From NCBI RefSeq assembly GCF_900106035.1, contig NZ_FNUC01000003.1:1178001-1242000 (forward strand): DNA of 64,000 bases. The letters run 5' to 3'. The notes under the pieces are model-generated. The model did not search any database, was not told the DNA's origin, and saw nothing but the letters and a program-made list of their open reading frames with translations. This document shows, piece after piece, positions 1 to 8,926 of the stretch. This DNA is from Jiangella alba (GTDB lineage: Bacteria > Actinomycetota > Actinomycetes > Jiangellales > Jiangellaceae). A program made the position numbers and the translations under genes. Numbering within the stretch: the stretch's first letter is position 1; each line of letters begins with the position of its first letter.

Positions 1-1148
1 AGCGTCCCGAGCCGGCCGTCGCCGCTCACCGTCCAGCCCTCCGGCACCTCGACCGCGACGGACGCGTTCGGCACGGGCCGCCGGGCGGCCGCCCGGGCAT
101 GCGCCACCACCTCGAAGGACGAGCCGGCCAGCACGTGGAAGCCGGGCGTCTCCAGGTAGAACTCCGTGCCCAGCGGCAGGCCGCCGGGCGCCTGCAGGGC
201 CGCGCCCTCGATGGCCGCCAGCCCGCCGCTGCGCGGGTCGGGGTACGGCGTGCGGGTGTCGATGAGCGTGAACCACTGGCTGGAGATGCGTGCGGGGTCG
301 GACGGCGGGAACGCGCGGGTGGACCAGCCCTGGGTGATGTACTCGCGGGCGGCCCACGTCTTGACGACGCTCCACCGCTCCCCGCCGTGGCGCTGCGAGA
401 CCGTGCCGTCCCACGTGCCGAAGACGACGTCGGACGTGACGCGCGGGGTGTAGCCGGTCGCGGGGCCGTCGGGGCCGAGCGGGCCGCTGCCGACGGCGCC
501 GCTCTGCAGGATCCGGCCGACCCGCCACGGGCCGAAGCCCTCGTCGGCGTGCTCGGGGAACCGCGAGGGGTCGGCGGCGGCGTAGTAGGCCTCGACGGCG
601 AGCTTGGCCGCCTGCTGGTGGTTGCCGTGGTTGCCGTCGGTGGCCGACGGGTTCATGGTGACGATGACGCTGGGCCGGGTGGCCCGGACGACCCGGACGA
701 TGCGTCCCAGCGTGCTCTCGTGCCCCCAGATCTGCTCGCTCAGCGGTGCGCTGGCGGTGTAGTAGAAGTCGAGGCCGTCGAGGTTGTAGATGTGCTCGAT
801 CCCGGCGTAGGCCACCGCGCGGCGCTCCTCCGCCTCGCGCAGCAGGCCCAGCGGCGGGCCCTCCTCCAGGCCGACCGCGTTGCCGCCGCCCTCGCCGCGG
901 GTGATCGTGATGACGCCGGCGCGCACGCCGTGGTCCTCGTTCCACTGACCCAGGGCGCCGAGCGTGCCGGCTTCGTCGTCGGGATGCGCGCCGATGTAGA
1001 GGATGTCCAGGTCGACCGCACCTCCCGGCTCGGCGAGTGCCCGCTCCGCGGGGGTCAGCAGCCGCAACCCGGCGGCCGCGCCGACGGCCGCGGCGGTGAC
1101 GGCGCCGGTGCCACGCAGGAAGCTGCGGCGGTTCAGGTTCACGTCCAT
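1..1148 (-). CDS. PIG-L family deacetylase, exported, C-terminus cut by the window edge
   Basis: Likely hydrolyses an N-acetyl or other amide group on a sugar-containing substrate, as LmbE/PIG-L enzymes do with one zinc ion. The N-terminus (MDVNLNRRSFLRGTGA) is a twin-arginine signal, so the protein should be exported folded. The zinc motif AHPDDE lies near residue 50, and an HGNHQ motif further on supplies the usual third ligand region. After the catalytic part there is a beta-rich C-terminal extension that runs off the left edge, so length and domain end are unknown. A GAGAGGG ribosome site precedes the ATG at 1148. It is divergent from the ROK operon and may supply that operon's substrate, which is inference only. 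Confidence 0.9.
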   Translation of the reverse strand, partial: MDVNLNRRSFLRGTGAVTAAAVGAAAGLRLLTPAERALAEPGGAVDLDILYIGAHPDDEAGTLGALGQWNEDHGVRAGVITITRGEGGGNAVGLEEGPPLGLLREAEERRAVAYAGIEHIYNLDGLDFYYTASAPLSEQIWGHESTLGRIVRVVRATRPSVIVTMNPSATDGNHGNHQQAAKLAVEAYYAAADPSRFPEHADEGFGPWRVGRILQSGAVGSGPLGPDGPATGYTPRVTSDVVFGTWDGTVSQRHGGERWSVVKTWAAREYITQGWSTRAFPPSDPARISSQWFTLIDTRTPYPDPRSGGLAAIEGAALQAPGGLPLGTEFYLETPGFHVLAGSSFEVVAHARAAARRPVPNASVAVEVPEGWTVSGDGRLGT

Positions 1149-1366
1149 GTAAGCCCTCTCTACGACGCGCGATGACGGCGCGATCCTCATGAGGTCATGC
1201 CGACGGACTCCCCGAGCCGCGGGTCCGGCGGGGAGTGGTCATGAGCTGTGCATGACCCGACTTCAGCGGTGACAGTGCAGGTGCGGGCGCCGGCCGAGCG
1301 CCCTCGGAAGGCCTTCGAAGGGCGACCCTAGGGACGTCTCCAGCCCGTTGGCAAGGGTTCGTGAGC

Positions 1367-1389
1367 TTTTTCCTTCGGAGAACGAAAAA
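1367..1389. promoter_or_regulatory. Candidate ROK-regulator operator
   Basis: An A/T-rich inverted repeat, TTTTTC, 11 bases, GAAAAA, stands out in very GC-rich DNA upstream of the ROK regulator gene. NagC/Mlc-type ROK regulators bind A/T-rich inverted repeats, so autoregulation is plausible. The rest of the 312-base gap (1149-1460) holds only this, the promoter below and the PIG-L promoter; no gene is seen in it. Confidence 0.4.
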
Positions 1390-1424
1390 TAACGGGACGA
1401 GACCTTCCGTGTCCGAACCGTGTC

Positions 1425-1453
1425 TTGACCGCGGTACTTCCTTCGCCGTAGAA
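1425..1453 (+). promoter_or_regulatory. Promoter of the ROK/ABC operon, probably leaderless
   Basis: TTGACC (1425-1430), a 17-base spacer and GTAGAA (1448-1453) make a good vegetative promoter. Transcription would begin at about 1460-1461, exactly at the GTG start codon. There is no Shine-Dalgarno sequence before that GTG, which fits a leaderless mRNA. Confidence 0.55.
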
Positions 1454-1460
1454 AGCAACC

Positions 1461-2627
1461 GTGAAGTCGCAATCAGAGGTCCCGGCGAGCCCCGTCCGGC
1501 GGGAGCGTTCCCGGGAGATCAAGCGGTCCGCGGTCATCTCCGCGGCCCGTCAGGCCCGGCTGCTCTCGCGGTCACAGCTGACCGAGCTGACCGGGCTGAG
1601 CCCTGCGACCCTCACCCCGCTGGTCCGCGAGCTGATCGCCGAGGGCTACCTGATCGCCCGGGGCGCGGACTCCTCGCGGGCCGGTCGCCCCCGGGAGCGG
1701 CTGGAGTTCAACCCGCGGGCCGAGCTCGTCGCCGCGGTGGCGCTGCGGCCGCACCAGGCCAGCTGCGAGATCGCCGACAGCGACGGCACCGTCATCGCCC
1801 ACGACGACGTCCCGCTCGGCCCGGACATCGTGGCCACCATCTGCGACGTCGTGCCGCGACTGGCCGGCGCCGGGCGTCCGGAGCTGCGTGGCGTCGCGGT
1901 GGCCGTGCCCGGTGTCACCGCCGACGGCGAGGTGCGGCTGGCGCCGTCGGTCGGCGTCGTCGAGACGCGCTCGATCGGCGACGGCATCCGCGCCCGCCTC
2001 GGTGTCTCCGTCGTCGTCGACAACGACGTCAACCTCATGGTGGCCGGCGAGCACGCCGCCGGTGCCGGCAGCGACGTGAGCGACCTGATGCTGCTGCACG
2101 TCACCGACGGCGTGGGCGCCGGTCTCATGCTCGACGGCCGGGTCCGCCGGGGCGCCTCCAGCGCGGCCGGCGAGGTCGGGTTCATGACGCTGGACCGCGA
2201 CGCGCACACCCGCGACGGCGTCGGCGCGTTCGAGGCGCGCTGGTCGGAGTCCGCCGTGGCGCGCAAGCTCGCCGACGCGGGCATCGAGCGCGACGGCGCT
2301 CGGCCGGTCACCGCGCTCGTCACCGCCGCGGCCGGCGACGGCCCGGGCGCCGCCACCGCGCGCGAGTACCTCGACGAGGTGCTGGTGGCGTGGTCGCGGC
2401 TGATCATCTCGTGCGCGTGCGTCGTCGACCCCGGACGGGTGCTGCTCAGCGGCGCGGCCGCCGAGCTCGACGACGCCGCGACCGCGCGGCTGCAGGAGCT
2501 GGTCGACGCCGACGTGCCCGCACCGGTGGAGATCCGGCGGGGCGCGCTCGGCGACCGCGCCGCCCTGCACGGGGCCATCAGCTCCGCACTCACCGCGGCC
2601 GGACTGATGGCGGTACCGGCCATCTGA
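1461..2627 (+). CDS. ROK family transcriptional regulator
   Basis: A 388-residue DNA-binding regulator of the NagC/XylR type, probably the local repressor of the operon it heads. A winged helix lies at about residues 20-75 (LLSRSQLTELTGLSPATL). A ROK sugar-kinase-like fold follows, with DNDVNLMVAGEH and a glycine-rich VTDGVGAGLML segment. The usual ROK zinc motif (CxCGxxGC) is missing; the equivalent stretch after GEVGFM has no cysteine. GTG at 1461 is chosen because the helix-turn-helix follows at the normal distance and the promoter places the transcript start there. Ligand unknown, perhaps the sugar acted on by the ROK kinase at the end of the operon. Confidence 0.9.
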   Translation: MKSQSEVPASPVRRERSREIKRSAVISAARQARLLSRSQLTELTGLSPATLTPLVRELIAEGYLIARGADSSRAGRPRERLEFNPRAELVAAVALRPHQASCEIADSDGTVIAHDDVPLGPDIVATICDVVPRLAGAGRPELRGVAVAVPGVTADGEVRLAPSVGVVETRSIGDGIRARLGVSVVVDNDVNLMVAGEHAAGAGSDVSDLMLLHVTDGVGAGLMLDGRVRRGASSAAGEVGFMTLDRDAHTRDGVGAFEARWSESAVARKLADAGIERDGARPVTALVTAAAGDGPGAATAREYLDEVLVAWSRLIISCACVVDPGRVLLSGAAAELDDAATARLQELVDADVPAPVEIRRGALGDRAALHGAISSALTAAGLMAVPAI

Positions 2628-2708
2628 CCTCACAGCGCGGCTCGGCCCGGCTCGGCGAGCGCGCCTGCCTGCCCAGAACGTCAGCACACACCCAACGGAG
2701 GGACACCC

Positions 2709-3764
2709 ATGCGACGCCCCATCATCATGCTCGGCGCGACCGTCGCGCTCGGCATGGTCCTCGCGGCCTGCGGCGGCGACGACGGCGACACCACGTCCGA
2801 CGGCGGCGGCTCGGAGTCGCGCAGCCTCACCATCTACAGCGCCCGCGACTCCAACATCACCGACTTCGTGATCGAGCGGTTCGAGGAGGAGTACCCCGAG
2901 TACGCGGGCAACGTCGAGGTGCTGAACCTCGGCGCCCAGGAGGTGCTCGAGCGGGTCCGGGCCGAGGCGTCCAACGCCCAGGCCGACGTGTGGTGGGGCG
3001 GCACCCAGCAGGGCCTGGACGCCGCCGCGGCCGAGGACCTGCTGGCGCCGATCGAGCCCGCCTTCGCCGCGGACATCGAGGACGGGCACAAGGACCCCGA
3101 GGGCCGCTGGTTCGGCGAGATCCTGCTGCCCGAGGTCATCATGTACAACAACGCCGCCCTCACCGAGGACGAGGCGCCGAAGGACTGGGACGACCTGCTC
3201 GACCCGAAGTGGAAGGACCAGATCCTCATCCGCGACGTCGCCGCGTCGGGCACCATGCGCTCGATCTACGCCGCGATGATCCTCAAGGAGTCCCCTGACG
3301 GGCAGGACCCGCAGCCGGGCTACGAGTGGCTGACGCAGCTGGACGCGAACACCGCCGAGTACGCGGCCAACCCGGCCGACCTCTACCTGAAGCTGTCGCG
3401 CGAGCAGGGCGTGCTCAGCGCCTGGAACCTGCAGGACATCCTGATCCAGGCCGAGCAGCAGAACATGCCGTTCGACTACGTCATGCCCGCGTCCGGCGCT
3501 CCGGTGCTGGTCGACGGCGTCGCGGCGGTGGCCGGCGGCGACAGCGAGGCGGCCACGCAGTTCCTGGAGTTCCTGTTCGACGACGGCCTGCGCGGCGAGC
3601 TCGCCGCCGACTACTACCAGATCCCGACCGTCGAGATCTCCGAGCAGCCGGAGTGGCTGGCGAACCTCGGCCTGCAGCCGATGGAGGTCGACTGGGCCAC
3701 CATCGGCCAGAACGAGACGGACTGGATCAACTACTGGAACGAGAACATCAAGAACAAGGGCTGA
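2709..3764 (+). CDS. ABC transporter substrate-binding lipoprotein (Fbp/Pot type)
   Basis: Extracellular solute-binding protein of 351 residues. A lipoprotein signal ends in the lipobox LAAC (cysteine about residue 21), followed by an acidic/glycine linker. The mature part (LTIYSARDSNITDFV, YEYA-type linkers, WWGGTQQG) resembles the family 1 binding proteins for ferric iron, putrescine/spermidine or 2-aminoethylphosphonate. The substrate cannot be read from sequence. GGAGGGA precedes the ATG. It is followed by its own ATPase and a fused double permease. The downstream amidohydrolase and lyase suggest an organic, amide-bearing solute rather than iron. Confidence 0.88.
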   Translation: MRRPIIMLGATVALGMVLAACGGDDGDTTSDGGGSESRSLTIYSARDSNITDFVIERFEEEYPEYAGNVEVLNLGAQEVLERVRAEASNAQADVWWGGTQQGLDAAAAEDLLAPIEPAFAADIEDGHKDPEGRWFGEILLPEVIMYNNAALTEDEAPKDWDDLLDPKWKDQILIRDVAASGTMRSIYAAMILKESPDGQDPQPGYEWLTQLDANTAEYAANPADLYLKLSREQGVLSAWNLQDILIQAEQQNMPFDYVMPASGAPVLVDGVAAVAGGDSEAATQFLEFLFDDGLRGELAADYYQIPTVEISEQPEWLANLGLQPMEVDWATIGQNETDWINYWNENIKNKG

Positions 3765-3830
3765 CCCGGCCCGGCGGACCGGCGGGCGTGCTCACGGCAC
3801 GCCCGCCGGTCGCCCGACGAAAGGTGAGAC

Positions 3831-4901
3831 ATGGTCGAGGTCCGGCTCGATGCGGTGAGCAAGGTGTTCGCCCGCTCCGGCGATCCCGCGGTCGACAAGG
3901 TCGACCTGGTCATCCAGGACGGCGAGTTCTTCACGCTGCTGGGGCCCAGCGGCTGCGGGAAGACGACGACGCTGCGGATGGTCGCGGGGTTCTACTTCCC
4001 CTCGTCGGGACGGATCTTCTTCGGCTCCGACGACGTCACGCGGGCCGCGCCGAACAAGCGCGACACCGGCATGGTGTTCCAGAACTACGCGCTGTTCCCG
4101 CACCTCAGCGTGGCCCAGAACGTCGGGTACGGGCTGAGGACGCGCAAGGTGCGCGGCACCGAGGCGAAGCGGCGCATCGACGAGGCGCTGGAGCAGGTGC
4201 ACCTGGCCGGGTACGGGTCGCGCCGCATCGACCAGCTCTCCGGCGGGCAGCAGCAGCGGGTCGCGCTGGCCCGGGCGCTGGTGATCCGGCCGCGCACGCT
4301 GCTGCTGGACGAGCCGCTGTCCAACCTCGACGCCAAGCTGCGCGAGGAGACCCGGCTGGAGATCCGCCGCATCCAGCGCGAGGCCAACACCACCTCGCTG
4401 TACGTGACCCACGACCAGGCCGAGGCGATGGCGATGTCCGACCGCATCGCCGTCATGAACGGCGGCACGGTGCAGCAGGTCGGCACGCCGGAGGAGATCT
4501 ACCGGCGCCCGGCCAACCGGTTCGTGGCCACGTTCATCGGCCGCAGCAACGTGCTGTCGCTGCCGGTCCTCGGCGCCGGGCCGCAGCACGTCGAGGTCGC
4601 GGGCCCCGACGGCGTCACCCTCCGGGCCGCAACTCCGGAGGGCCACGGCCTCACCGAGACCGACCTCGCGCTGGTGTCGGTGCGCCCGGAGCACGTCCGC
4701 CTCACCGGGCCCGACGCCCCCGGCGCGCTGCGCGCCACCGTCCTCGAGACGGAGTTCACCGGCATGTCGACGAACGTGTCGGCCGACCTCGCCGGCACGC
4801 CGCTGCACGTCGCCGCCGTCCAGCTCCCCGACGGCCTGACGATCGGCGACACCGTCGGCGTCGTGCTGCCGCCGGAGCAGCTGTGGGTGGTGCGGCCGTG
4901 A
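3831..4901 (+). CDS. ABC transporter ATP-binding protein (PotA/FbpC type)
   Basis: A 356-residue ATPase that powers the importer. It carries Walker A (GPSGCGKTT, about residue 38), the Q-loop (VFQNYALFPH), the signature LSGGQQQR, Walker B (LLLDEPLSNLD) and the H-loop (VTHDQAEA). A C-terminal TOBE-type regulatory region fits the PotA/FbpC/MalK group. AAGGTGAG lies just upstream of the ATG. The stop overlaps the next gene's GTG start in a GTGA, so translation of ATPase and permease is coupled. Confidence 0.93.
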   Translation: MVEVRLDAVSKVFARSGDPAVDKVDLVIQDGEFFTLLGPSGCGKTTTLRMVAGFYFPSSGRIFFGSDDVTRAAPNKRDTGMVFQNYALFPHLSVAQNVGYGLRTRKVRGTEAKRRIDEALEQVHLAGYGSRRIDQLSGGQQQRVALARALVIRPRTLLLDEPLSNLDAKLREETRLEIRRIQREANTTSLYVTHDQAEAMAMSDRIAVMNGGTVQQVGTPEEIYRRPANRFVATFIGRSNVLSLPVLGAGPQHVEVAGPDGVTLRAATPEGHGLTETDLALVSVRPEHVRLTGPDAPGALRATVLETEFTGMSTNVSADLAGTPLHVAAVQLPDGLTIGDTVGVVLPPEQLWVVRP

Positions 4902-6670
4902 GCGTCCGGACCGAGCCGGACGCCGTCACCGCGGACGAACCACCCGCGGCGACGGCGAAGCGGCTGCGCAGCGGCGCCGTCACCGGGTCGCGGTGGTTCC
5001 CGTACATCCTGGTGCTGCCGCTGGCGCTGGTGCTGTGGGGCTACATCGTCCAGCCGATGCTGGCGACGTTCGCCGAGAGCGTCGGCGAGAACGCCGGCGA
5101 CAACTACTCGGGCTTCTTCAGCGCCGGCGGCGTCGCCCGCCAGTCGCTGATCAACTCCATCCTCATCTCGGTGGCCAGCGTCGTGCTGTGCGGCGTGGTC
5201 GGCGTGGCGATGGCGTTCCTGCTGCGCCGCTTCCAGTTCCCCGGCCGCGGGCTGATCGAGGCGATCATCCTGGTCCCGGCCGCGCTGCCGCCGCTGATCG
5301 GCGCCATCTCCTTCCAGCTGCTGTACAGCGAGACCGGCATCCTGCCGCGCGCGCTGCAACGGCTGTTCGGGACCGAGGAACCGGTGCTGGCCGTCAGCGG
5401 CATCGCCGGCGTGCTGGTGGTCCACACGTTCACCATGTACCCGTTCTTCTACCTCGCCGCGTCGGCCGCCCTGCGCGGGCTGGACCCGTCGGTCGAGGAG
5501 GCCGCCTACAACCTGGGCGCGTCGCGGCTGCGGGTCTGGCGCACGGTGCTGCTGCCGATGCTGACGCCGGCCATGGTGTCCGGCGCGCTGCTGGTGTTCA
5601 TGACGTCGCTGGCGTCCTACACCGCGCCGCTGCTGTTCGGCGTCGACCAGACGATGACGATGCAGATCTACATCAACCGCACCAACGGCGACATGCCGCT
5701 GGCGTCCACGTACGCGTCGGTGCTCGGTGTGGTCTCGATCCTGTTCCTGCTGGCCATGCGGTGGTACGAGGGACGGCGCAGCTACCGGTCGCAGTCCAAG
5801 GGCGTCGCCAGCCACCGGCGCGAGGTCACCAACCCGGTCGGGCGCTGGCTGGCCATGGTCGGCTCGCTGGCCGGCGTGGCGGTGCTGCTCGCACCCGTCG
5901 CGACCATCGCGCTCGTGGCGTTCTCGCGCGACGGCTCGTGGACGACGCAGGTCATCCCGTCGGAGTACACGACGGAGAACTTCAGCACGATCTTCAACGA
6001 CCCCCGCGCGTTCGAGCCGATCCGGAACTCGGTGACGATCAGCGCCGTGGCGACGGCCGCCATCATCGTCGTCGGTGTCCTCATCGCCTACGCGGTGCGC
6101 CGGCTGCGCTTCGTCGGCCGGTCGCTGCTGGACATCGCCGTCATGCTGGCCTGGGCGCTACCGGGCACCGTCGTCGCCATCAACCTGATCGCGGCGTTCA
6201 GCACCGGCAACGCGTTCAGCTTCGGGCAGGTGCTGGTCGCCACGTTCTGGATCATGCCGCTGGCCTACTTCGTGCGGTTCTTGCCGATGGTCTTCCGGTC
6301 GACGTCGGCCGCCCTCGCGCAGACCGACCCGGCCCTGGAGGAGGCGGCCCGCAACCTGGGCGCGTCGTGGCCGCGGGCGTTCCTGACGGTGACCGTGCGG
6401 CTGGTGCTGCCGGGCGTGGTGGCCGGCGCCCTGCTGGCGTTCGTGCACGGCGTGGGGGAGTTCGTGGCGTCGGTGCTGATCTACACGTCGCGGACCGAGC
6501 CGATCTCGGTCGCCATCAACAACAGCATGTACCGCTTCGAGATGGGGACGGCGGCCGCGTACGGCATGCTGCAGGTCGTGCTCATCTTCGTCGTCATGCT
6601 GGTCAGCGGGCGGCTCGAGAACGGGCGGACGTCCCGCTCGGCCAAGGAGGCGACGCAGTGGGCGGCCTGA
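4898..6670 (+). CDS. Fused double ABC permease (FbpB type)
   Basis: A 590-residue membrane protein made of two binding-protein-dependent permease domains in one chain. Each half has its EAA loop: EEAAYNLGASRLRVW in the first, EEAARNLGASWPRAF in the second, both contacting the ATPase. About 12 transmembrane helices are visible. One-chain permeases are typical of FbpB and some phosphonate or polyamine importers, so no second permease gene is needed, and none is present. The GTG start at 4898 is set by the GTGA overlap with the ATPase; a long frame-open stretch further upstream is an antisense-free shadow. Confidence 0.92.
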   Translation: MSVRTEPDAVTADEPPAATAKRLRSGAVTGSRWFPYILVLPLALVLWGYIVQPMLATFAESVGENAGDNYSGFFSAGGVARQSLINSILISVASVVLCGVVGVAMAFLLRRFQFPGRGLIEAIILVPAALPPLIGAISFQLLYSETGILPRALQRLFGTEEPVLAVSGIAGVLVVHTFTMYPFFYLAASAALRGLDPSVEEAAYNLGASRLRVWRTVLLPMLTPAMVSGALLVFMTSLASYTAPLLFGVDQTMTMQIYINRTNGDMPLASTYASVLGVVSILFLLAMRWYEGRRSYRSQSKGVASHRREVTNPVGRWLAMVGSLAGVAVLLAPVATIALVAFSRDGSWTTQVIPSEYTTENFSTIFNDPRAFEPIRNSVTISAVATAAIIVVGVLIAYAVRRLRFVGRSLLDIAVMLAWALPGTVVAINLIAAFSTGNAFSFGQVLVATFWIMPLAYFVRFLPMVFRSTSAALAQTDPALEEAARNLGASWPRAFLTVTVRLVLPGVVAGALLAFVHGVGEFVASVLIYTSRTEPISVAINNSMYRFEMGTAAAYGMLQVVLIFVVMLVSGRLENGRTSRSAKEATQWAA

Positions 6671-7473
6671 TCGACGCGACCCGGGTCACCGGCGCCGCCT
6701 GGCCGGACGTCGTCGCCGGCGCCGACCTCGCCGTCCTGCCGGTCGGGGCGTTCGAGTGGCACGGCCCGCACCTGCCGCTGGGCGCCGACCTGCTGCTCGC
6801 CGACGGGTTCGCGAGGGAGTGGGCCGACGCGCCGGGCACGCCGAGCGGCGTGCTCTACCCGTCCGTTGCGTACACGGCGGTGCCCGGGCAGACGCGACCG
6901 TGGCCCGGCACCATCGGCGTCCGGCCGGAGATCGCGCTCGCCTATCTGAGCGACGTCCTCGAGGGCATCGTGGCGGCCGGCTTCCGCCGCGTGCTCGTCG
7001 TCAACGGGCACGACGCCAACATGTCGATCGTCCGGGCGGCGATGGAGTGGGTGTCGGGACGGCGCCGGTGCAGCCTGCTGCTGGCGAACTGGTTCCAGCT
7101 GATCACGCCGGAGGAGACCACCGAGCTGTTCGGCCCGCTGCCGTCGCGCGGCCACGGCGGCGCCTACGAGACCAGCGGCGTCCTCGGCTTCGCGCCGGAC
7201 GCCGTCGACCTGGCCGCGGCGCGCGACCTGCCGCCGCGGCCGAAGCTGCCCACCCCGAGCCCGTACGTGCTGATCGAGTCCCGGCCCACGCCGTGGGAGG
7301 GCTGGTCCGGGCACGTGTCGCTGGTGCGCGACGACTCCGGCCGGCGGGTCCGCGACCTCGCCGCGCGGCGGCTGCGCGAGCTCGTCGACGCCTGGCTCGC
7401 CGCCCCGCTGCCCGACGCGCCCACGACCGACCCGGTACCCGAACCACCCGCTACAGGAGAGTCCGATGGCTGA
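6658..7473 (+). CDS. Creatininase family amidohydrolase
   Basis: A 271-residue metal-dependent amidohydrolase of the creatinine amidohydrolase / MftE fold. The metal site is visible: E33 and H35 in FEWHGPHLP, D44 in LGAD, the VNGHDAN loop, and a glutamate in GGAYETS. The loop reads NGHDAN rather than the common NGHGGN, so it is not a classical creatininase. The GTG start at 6658 overlaps the permease end by 13 bases and gives the normal N-terminus. It probably opens a cyclic amide or cleaves an amide in the imported compound; the following lyase would take the product. The substrate is unknown. Confidence 0.88.
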   Translation: MGGLIDATRVTGAAWPDVVAGADLAVLPVGAFEWHGPHLPLGADLLLADGFAREWADAPGTPSGVLYPSVAYTAVPGQTRPWPGTIGVRPEIALAYLSDVLEGIVAAGFRRVLVVNGHDANMSIVRAAMEWVSGRRRCSLLLANWFQLITPEETTELFGPLPSRGHGGAYETSGVLGFAPDAVDLAAARDLPPRPKLPTPSPYVLIESRPTPWEGWSGHVSLVRDDSGRRVRDLAARRLRELVDAWLAAPLPDAPTTDPVPEPPATGESDG

Positions 7474-8926
7474 CCAGGCCCTGACCGTCTACCAGGAGAA
7501 CCACCTGAGCGTGGTGTTCGACCACCACGTGACCAGGCTCTACGGCCCGATGGTGGAGGCCAGCCGGGCCCACGTCGTCATGCTGGCCGACCAGGGCCTC
7601 ATCCCGGCCGGACGCGCCGCCACGCTGCTGCGCGGCCTCGAGGCGATGCGCGCCGACGACCCGGCCACGCTCACCTACGACGGCTCGGTCGAGGACGTCT
7701 ACTTCACCGTCGAGAAGCGGCTGGCCGCCGCGGCCGGCGTCGACACCTCGGAGTTGGACGTCCAGCTGGCCCGCAGCCGCAACGACCTCGACCAGGGCGT
7801 GTTCCGGATGATCCTGCGCGAGCAGGTGGCCGCGGTGCAGGCCGAGGTGCTGGCGACCGCGGGCGCGCTGCTCGACGCGGCGGACCGGTACGCCGACGTC
7901 GTCATCGTCGGGTACACGCACCGGCGGCCGGCGCAGCCGACCACCGTCGGGCACGCGCTGGCCGGCTACGGCGAGGCCCTGACCGGGCACGCCCGCGCCT
8001 ATGCGGAACTGCTCGACGAGATCAACGTGTCGCCGCTCGGGTCGTGCGCCTTCGCCGGCACCGACCTCGACATCGACCCGGCGCGGGTGGCGGGGCTGCT
8101 CGGCTTCGACGGGCTGGTCGTGAACTCCTACGAGGCCGTGGCCGGCGCCGACTACCTGATGCGCGTGGCGACGCTCAACGCGCAGGTGCTGGCCACCGGC
8201 GCCCGGTTCGCGCGCACGATGATGGACTGGCTGAGCTGGCGGTGGATGACCACGCCGCCGGAGTTCACGCAGGGCAGCAGCATCATGCCGCAGAAACGGA
8301 ACCCCGTGGTGTTCGAGCACCTGGTCTCGATGGCCGGCGCGACCGCGGCCGACGCCGCCTCGGTGCTCAACAACGTGGGCGCGGCGTGGTGGGAGGACTC
8401 CAACAACGCGACCACCGACGTCCAGACCCGGCTGTGGGACAGCAATGACCGCGCGCGGCGGTTCTTCCGCCTGCTCGGCGGCGTGATCGCGCGGGTGGAG
8501 CCGCTGTCGACGCCGGCCGCGGCGGAGATCGTCGCGACCGGCGCCACCACGACGGCGGCCGCCGACGCGCTCACGGCCTCCGGCGTCCCGTTCCGCGCCG
8601 CCCACTCGGTGGTGGGCCGGCTGCTGCGTGAGTCGCCGCCCGACGGGTGGACGACGGCGACGGTGCTCGAGGTCGCCGCGGGGCTCGGGCTGAGCGGCGT
8701 CACCGAGGACGCGGCCACGCAGCTCATCGCCGCGGCCAACGACCCCGCCCGGGTGCTGCACCGCGCGCAGGCCGACGGCCCCGGTTCGGCGCAGGTCCGG
8801 CGGCAGGTCGCGCTGCTGCGGGCCCGCGTCGACGAGTCCGCCGCGCACCTGACGGCGCTGCGGTCGCGGCTGGACGCCGCCGCCCGGACGCTCGACGACG
8901 TGGTGCGGGAGCGGACCGCCGCGTGA
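7466..8926 (+). CDS. Argininosuccinate lyase-like enzyme (fumarase/aspartase superfamily)
   Basis: A 486-residue lyase that by family should break a C-N bond by beta-elimination. The superfamily signature GSSIMPQKRNP sits at about residue 270, and LDVQLARSRNDLDQ plus the YTHRRPAQP region match the argininosuccinate lyase subgroup. It is unlikely to be the biosynthetic ArgH: it sits inside an import operon between an amidohydrolase and a sugar-kinase-like gene, with no arg genes nearby. The ATG overlaps the creatininase stop by 8 bases (ATGGCTGA). Eliminating an amino-dicarboxylate from a larger imported molecule is a reasonable guess. Confidence 0.85.
   Translation: MADQALTVYQENHLSVVFDHHVTRLYGPMVEASRAHVVMLADQGLIPAGRAATLLRGLEAMRADDPATLTYDGSVEDVYFTVEKRLAAAAGVDTSELDVQLARSRNDLDQGVFRMILREQVAAVQAEVLATAGALLDAADRYADVVIVGYTHRRPAQPTTVGHALAGYGEALTGHARAYAELLDEINVSPLGSCAFAGTDLDIDPARVAGLLGFDGLVVNSYEAVAGADYLMRVATLNAQVLATGARFARTMMDWLSWRWMTTPPEFTQGSSIMPQKRNPVVFEHLVSMAGATAADAASVLNNVGAAWWEDSNNATTDVQTRLWDSNDRARRFFRLLGGVIARVEPLSTPAAAEIVATGATTTAAADALTASGVPFRAAHSVVGRLLRESPPDGWTTATVLEVAAGLGLSGVTEDAATQLIAAANDPARVLHRAQADGPGSAQVRRQVALLRARVDESAAHLTALRSRLDAAARTLDDVVRERTAA

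Noticed and set aside
1361-3298. A 645-codon arginine-rich frame over the ROK regulator and binding-protein genes
   Set aside because: Its composition is nearly all Arg/Gly/Ala/Pro and it lies in another frame over two clearly conserved genes; typical high-GC shadow.
7466-8926. Biosynthetic argH
   Set aside because: No other arginine genes adjoin it and it is embedded in an import operon; the family assignment alone does not prove the reaction.
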